Source of the DNA: Oasisia sp. SBJ-2009
Taxonomy: Eukaryota; Annelida; Polychaeta; Sabellida; Siboglinidae
Assembly (NCBI GenBank): GCA_964017155.1
Contig: OZ024865.1
Span: forward strand, 41,243,200 to 41,307,199
Reading direction: 5' to 3'
Length of the DNA stretch: 64,000 bases
In this document: positions 58,897-64,000 of the stretch, in pieces
Layout: the number at the start of each line of letters is the position of its first letter
Numbering within the stretch: position 1 is the stretch's first letter
Notes under the pieces: generated by a model
Database searches by the model: none
What the model was told of the DNA's origin: nothing
Seen by the model: the letters and a program-made list of their open reading frames with translations, nothing else
Translations under genes and position numbers: made by a program

Positions 58897-60922
58897 GTTG
58901 AACACTTAAATGTTTTAGAAATTATTTTAATACTGATTAAATTATTTATTCATATATTTATTTTAATTCATTTATAAACAATTATGTTATTGTAGGATAT
59001 TTTATGTATAAAATAACTTTCTAACATTAATAGTGTTGACCAAACTATTATTGTGTTGTGGAATAATAACAGCTACTATAGTGTCAAACAGTCCGTGATG
59101 TGAGCGATAATATGATATTTACCGTTTCATAATCAAATACACGTCTTGTCCCGTAGCTACTGTTACGTTTTCTATTTGATCACATCTGAATTAACTACAT
59201 ACATTAATACAGACCACCAGACAATCGATAACTTCGCCTTAATTCATAATATTTGAAGGTAACTTATGTTGTTGTTGATTTCGGGAAGCAACCGCAGCGG
59301 TGACGCCACCTTGCGGATTATCTCGCTGCTTCCATGAATCTGCATAGATTAGGATGTAAAAATATACAAAGGACTACAAATTTGATATACGTATATTGAC
59401 AATTGTTATGCATCGCATCAGGTACAATAGCATTTCAACAGAGTTATAGCACCGTTTTATTAAATGTCTAAGTTCACTGGGCGTAGATATATCAGATTTA
59501 ATTTTTGAAAGGACACACCACAATTCCACCTGACCGTTGTGTGGTAGGTATATATGAAAATTATGTTGTTTCGTTATTTGCAGTTCCACTGTTCCTATAT
59601 TTGATGTGGGGCTCCGTTACGTGACCAGGATACAGGTTCTCCCTCCCTTGCGGAACAGTGGGTAAGTGGACCCTACGGCTGGGTACCAGTCTTCAGCTGT
59701 GGGAGGTCGGGAGGAGTCTTTGCGCCATGTCAGTTCATTCTGATTATGTCTGGGAGCAACCATTGGGAAGTTCCGGTTGACATGCACACCCGTGTGTGTG
59801 CATGGAGGCCGTCTCTCAGAGTCTCTGCTATACTCCGAACCCTCTCTTTTGTTATTTTTTTCTGTTTTTATTCGAGGATGGTGTTAAGTGCCAGTAGCGT
59901 AGGCACAATAATTTTCAATAATTTTCATCAATGTGAACTTTATAAACTAGCTACATTGCATGTATTTTCTGGAGATATGAAATTTTCATCTATGTGAAAT
60001 TTATAAATGACAAGTTTGAACTATGTTTTCATCACGGAAGGTGGAATGTTGTTGGAATTCAAACGGTGTCAAGGATGCAACATACGCTAATTGGTATATA
60101 AACAAAGTTGCATGCATAATATATAAACAAAGTAACGTGTATAATACGATCGGCATGCTGATTCAACAAAAGGAACCATTTTGACTGATAACGTTTTGCG
60201 TTCAATTATGTCAACAATGCTGTGTCTTGATAGATAGAATGCAATGGTACTATTTTGCGGTTCAATGTTTCTGTACCGTGATATAATTGGAAACAAAAAC
60301 TATAATGCGTTTTCACAGTTTATTAACAGAAGATAAACAAAATACAAGTATTACAGTAACACAAAGCATAAGTATTACTGTGACACAAAGTATAAGTATT
60401 AGAGTGTATTGTTCTAATACATTTTAAGATATGTAGTCTGCAGCAACCAACAGTACACAAGTTCATATTCAGGCTCGCGTCACTTCCGTTGCGAATCGGA
60501 ATGTGCAATCTAACTTGTTATCGACACATTGCAAGGTATATATATATTCGTATCGTCAGTAGCATACGAATAGCAGCAATTATTTTAACACAAACATGAA
60601 CATAATGAACTATTCTTATCATTAGAGTACAACATAAACATGGTAATCATGCCACGCGACATTTATGTCATCTAAATTGTTCAGAACATGCATGCAAGAC
60701 TCATGATGACAACACGTTAGCACAACTCAAATGCTGTCCATTCACATAACCGGTATCCACAAGCTTGCTGTGTTATGTTGTAAACATGTTCACGGGTAGA
60801 TTAATCACAAACCTTAAATCCCGGTTAATATTATCCACAAGTGAGTAAGCGCAATTTGTGCAATTTTCTGAACAGCCACGTTGTACTGTATTAATCATTC
60901 CAATTAAACGTAAACTCCGTGA
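58897..60922. other. AT-rich non-coding stretch with small tandem duplications
   Basis: A 27-bp duplication near 60095-60145 (TATATAAACAAAGT twice) and a 28-bp repeat near 60345-60410 (CACAAAG(C/T)ATAAGTATTA). No gene recognised. Confidence 0.45.
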
Positions 60923-61005
60923 TTGATAAACGTCCGTGTTTGGTAAACATCCGTGTCTGGTGAACATTCGTGCTTGGTAAACGTCCGTGATTGATAAATG
61001 TCAGG
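60923..61005. repeat. 17-bp degenerate tandem repeat, about 5 copies
   Basis: Units like TTGGTAAACGTCCGTGA, TTGGTAAACATCCGTGT and CTGGTGAACATTCGTGC follow one another with a 17-bp period. Confidence 0.85.
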
Positions 61006-61252
61006 TGTTTCAAATCGTTACTGTGTTACCACACTCGCAGGCTTGACAAACAGATCGTCTGCATCCGCGTGGCCCATACTATTTTCTCCGGAAGGCACGA
61101 CTACTAGAACCAGTGTAGCAGCGCCAAGTGACCACCACTCCTCCTGCAATGGAATAGTCCATCATAAGGGAGATATCTCAGTCATAACATATATGTCATA
61201 CAACGCGAAGCAGGATGGAATGTTCACAAGGGAACAAATAGAACTAAGATGA
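60998..61252 (+). CDS. unrecognised ATG-initiated ORF
   Basis: 84 codons from ATG at 60998, overlapping the end of the 17-bp repeat. Composition is more balanced than the flanks and Ser/Thr-rich (LTNRSSASAWPILF, TTTRTSVAAPSDHHSS). There is no signal peptide, no motif and no recognisable family. It may be chance. Confidence 0.2.
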   Translation: MSGVSNRYCVTTLAGLTNRSSASAWPILFSPEGTTTRTSVAAPSDHHSSCNGIVHHKGDISVITYMSYNAKQDGMFTREQIELR

Positions 61253-61759
61253 AATACTCCCTATTTAAAGTTAAACACACTCTAAAAGTACACATATATA
61301 GACGTGTGTACTCCAAGCGTACGTCTATGTACTGACAGTATACCCTAATTTGACAAGTGGGACCATCCTGCAATACAGCAGACAGAGAAATTACGCAATA
61401 CTTGCGGCTCCGGAGTTGTGGGTAAGCCCAGCCCATGTTAGGTAATATCGCACCCGCTGTCTAACCAACTAACAATATAGCGTCTGACAATTAGTGCCAC
61501 AAAGGTCGTATGGCGGGGCAGGGCAGGGCATGGCACCAATTTCGAAAGGAAATAACTTAGTGTGAGTTTCCAAAAATATGTAATATTGTATAATGCAATG
61601 ATTTCAAACCAGAGCGCATGCACTTATAACACCACATGCACAATCCTACTATTATCGTTAAATGCACAAAATGCAAATCACCACACATCAAACACATCTC
61701 TCACATGTACACATTCATTCACGATGTGTATAATCGCACTCACCCATGCAGAAACACAC
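61253..61759. other. non-coding stretch
   Basis: No gene recognised. Holds the first copy of an exact 25-bp dispersed repeat at 61587-61611 (second at 63324-63348). Confidence 0.5.
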
Positions 61760-61843
61760 GCCTGCACTCATGCATGCAGCAATACACGCACGCATGCACG
61801 CATGCACGCATGCACGCATGCACGCATGCACGCATGCACGCAT

Positions 61844-61914
<71 letters not shown>
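61760..61914. repeat. compound microsatellite (GCATGCAC)n, (GCAC)n, (CA)n
   Basis: CGCATGCA octamers, then GCAC tetramers, then about 18 CA units: a stepwise degenerating alternating purine-pyrimidine tract. Confidence 0.96.
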
Positions 61915-61917
<3 letters not shown>

Positions 61918-62168
61918 ACCGTCCTATCTATACATGTATTTGAACTTATGTACTTAGTGCTTGCATAATCGCCAGGGGGCAGCACATATCGCCACCCTCA
62001 ACTATGTGTCTATAGATGCTGGAGGAAAATATGATACCATACTTAATTGTTTTTATTTTATTTTATGCACAATTTGATAAAGTTACGAGATTTCTAAAAT
62101 AGGAAAACTACTGACTAAAAAAGTAAAGGACATTTATTCATGTTTTATCTGAATTGCTTTTACAGACA

Positions 62169-62230
62169 AATTGATTAATGAGTTCAATGGCTAAGGACTA
62201 ATTGATTAATGAGTTCAATAGCTAAGGACC
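62169..62230. repeat. 31-bp tandem duplication
   Basis: TTGATTAATGAGTTCAATGG + CTAAGGACTAA is repeated immediately with a single change (ATGG to ATAG). Confidence 0.93.
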
Positions 62231-64000
62231 ATGTGCTGGCACTGCCATCTGGCGGGGTCGAACTGATGGTGACACCAAGAAACCAACAAATTGTATCTTC
62301 TTCTTCCGGAAATTGTTACTTGGAGACCGCTGAAAAAGAAGATTTAATTTGATCAAGACATTTCAAAATTATAGCTACTCCCTTCTGAAGGAGACAACTA
62401 AAAGTTAGTGAAACTTCACAAATAATTATACAATAATATGAATTATTATATATGGACAGTTTAACATGAAGAGCCGTGGCAGCTTATGTATTATTTACAT
62501 ATTTAAACAATTTCACTGGGTAACATACGTCTTATAATATAACATTAACTTACAAAATACATGCCAACAAATTTGCATGATATACAGTTTTAATGGTTTC
62601 TTTATGTGGCAGCGTTACTTTCTGTTACTCTTCATTAGTCAATGTGTCTCGTTAGTAACTTAAAGCTTCCATATGCCAATTTGGTCTGTGTGCGTATAGT
62701 ACGTAAAAATAGACGTGCATTTTACATGCGTCAGTAATTTTGACAATGGACTGTACACGGAATTATAGGAATGTACTGACAATGAACTTGACGCTATTTC
62801 CACCACTGAGTCTTAGAATATTACAGACAAGCAATCTAACCTTAGATCTAAATCAGGTCTAAAATGCTATTGTAAATGCAGTGCCCATTTAAAGTAAAAA
62901 TAATAGATGCAAATCTACTTGGTATAAATAACTATGTTTGTTAATATTAGTTATGAAGAAGACGAACAAATACTATTCTTTTTGTTTTGTTTTATAAGTT
63001 GCACACACATAACTATGCAGTTTGTTTCCTGGCATTATATTTGAACATGACCATAATTGTAATAAATAATCATATAAACGTATATTAAATACTTGGTATT
63101 ACCGCTACTATGATCAAAACTAATGGGTTTAAAGAAGATAATTATGATCGTTAGCGTTTACTTACTTTATTATTAAGTTATTAATATATTTTATTATATA
63201 TATTATTTTATTTTTTCTATTTATTGCTGATAATTTTAGCTTATGAACTAGGATTTTTAGAAGCGTTATTTAATTACGTATTTATTATCATTTAACGTTT
63301 CGTCTTTACGCGCAATTATAAACTGTATAATGCAATGATTTCAAACCATGTGTATGTGTTACAATGTATTTTATGCGCCTCTGAGAGGAAATGTTTCCGG
63401 ATATACGGCGTTTACAAATACAAATTATTATTATTACAATGGCGAATGTCTGTGTATAATGGATTCATATTCAATGTTCCGTATGGAATGGAATGTGTGA
63501 CCTAGAGTGGCTGTAGCGTTGATATTTCCGAGAAATGTTAATGCATAGGACATACACATACAGATATGTAATAGTTTCATTAATAATATTGTTCAAAAAC
63601 ATTGCTATATGCATTTTCTAACTAAATAAATGGCCTAGTGGTTGCGACATTTAATTTGTACTGCGTTTGACCATTTTTTTATATTTATATATGAATATTG
63701 CCAGTTCTTGTAGGCATTTCATGCCATATTAAATGTGGCCTCTAAGTAGTGTAATGTGACATCGTATGTATAACATCACTAAAAACTATAGTGGTAGGGC
63801 CTATACAATTGTAATAATGTGTGTACCACAGACGTCGTATTATTATCATTATTTCATTAGGTAACGTTAATTTGATGACAGACAAACTATGTCGTCCATA
63901 TAGGACTTCTATTACTCACACAGAAACGTACTTCCACCTGAAAAAATACGTTTGATTACACGTAATATTATAATCAGTTTGCGGGCGCTTGAAGAGACAC
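62231..64000. other. AT-rich non-coding right edge
   Basis: No gene or mobile element recognised, apart from the 25-bp repeat copy at 63324-63348. Confidence 0.5.

Overview
This window looks like a piece of animal nuclear genome, most likely an aquatic invertebrate; a mollusc is plausible but I cannot prove the phylum. It is AT-rich and sparse in coding sequence. It carries many satellites and nested eukaryotic transposable elements: hAT, non-LTR retrotransposons, tRNA-derived SINEs, MITEs and an LTR fragment. Its two main protein families are, from general knowledge of the families, common in cnidarian, mollusc, arthropod and fish genomes. There is no operon layout, no Shine-Dalgarno-led gene set, no rRNA, no convincing tRNA gene and no CRISPR array.

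0-12 kb. A decayed transposase-like copy (797-1415) is followed by a 43-bp tandem repeat. Next comes the best-preserved transposase-like gene in the window (5617-7133), which is open except for one in-frame TAA. Its probable upstream intron holds a duplicated 172-bp block and about 48 copies of a 30-bp minisatellite. An LTR with polypurine tract (about 10.1 kb), a LINE reverse-transcriptase fragment (10.64-11.31 kb) and a 42-bp minisatellite follow.

12-20 kb. A LINE 3' end on the minus strand is split by a complete 1301-bp non-autonomous hAT element with a perfect 8-bp target-site duplication. A second decayed transposase copy lies at 19.25-19.80 kb.

20-28 kb is the most interesting block. 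A palindrome-rich minisatellite is followed by a third transposase copy (about 21.36-22.27 kb). This is followed by a nearly perfect 1.67-kb inverted repeat (22385-24050 and 25222-26885). Each arm carries the 3' half of a gene for a PIN/FEN-like nuclease with a C-terminal CXC-type cysteine cluster. The spacer holds the 5' half of the minus-strand copy. Clusters of the 14-mer GTAACGTCAGTCAC lie on both outer sides. The whole looks like one large, rearranged mobile element, or a nest of two.

28-45 kb. This part has a 37-bp minisatellite, a MITE-like element and a four-unit tandem segmental duplication (34.7-40.9 kb). Each unit carries a SINE remnant. In one unit a short CpG-rich seed has expanded into a 14-bp minisatellite plus a hexamer array, together about 1.26 kb. 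Compound microsatellites follow.

45-64 kb. A microsatellite with 84-bp higher-order structure, a pyrimidine tract of about 0.84 kb, a foldback-like element built from iterated GGACAAAACCCCC motifs (48.8-49.8 kb), a SINE with a recognisable tRNA-like head (51.6 kb), a 0.65-kb CA-rich array, an inverted-repeat MITE (55.2 kb) and a LINE C-terminal fragment (58.6 kb) sit in otherwise featureless AT-rich DNA.

No gene here can be assigned confidently as an intact host gene. The longest open frames (up to 532 codons) are artefacts of tandem repeats.
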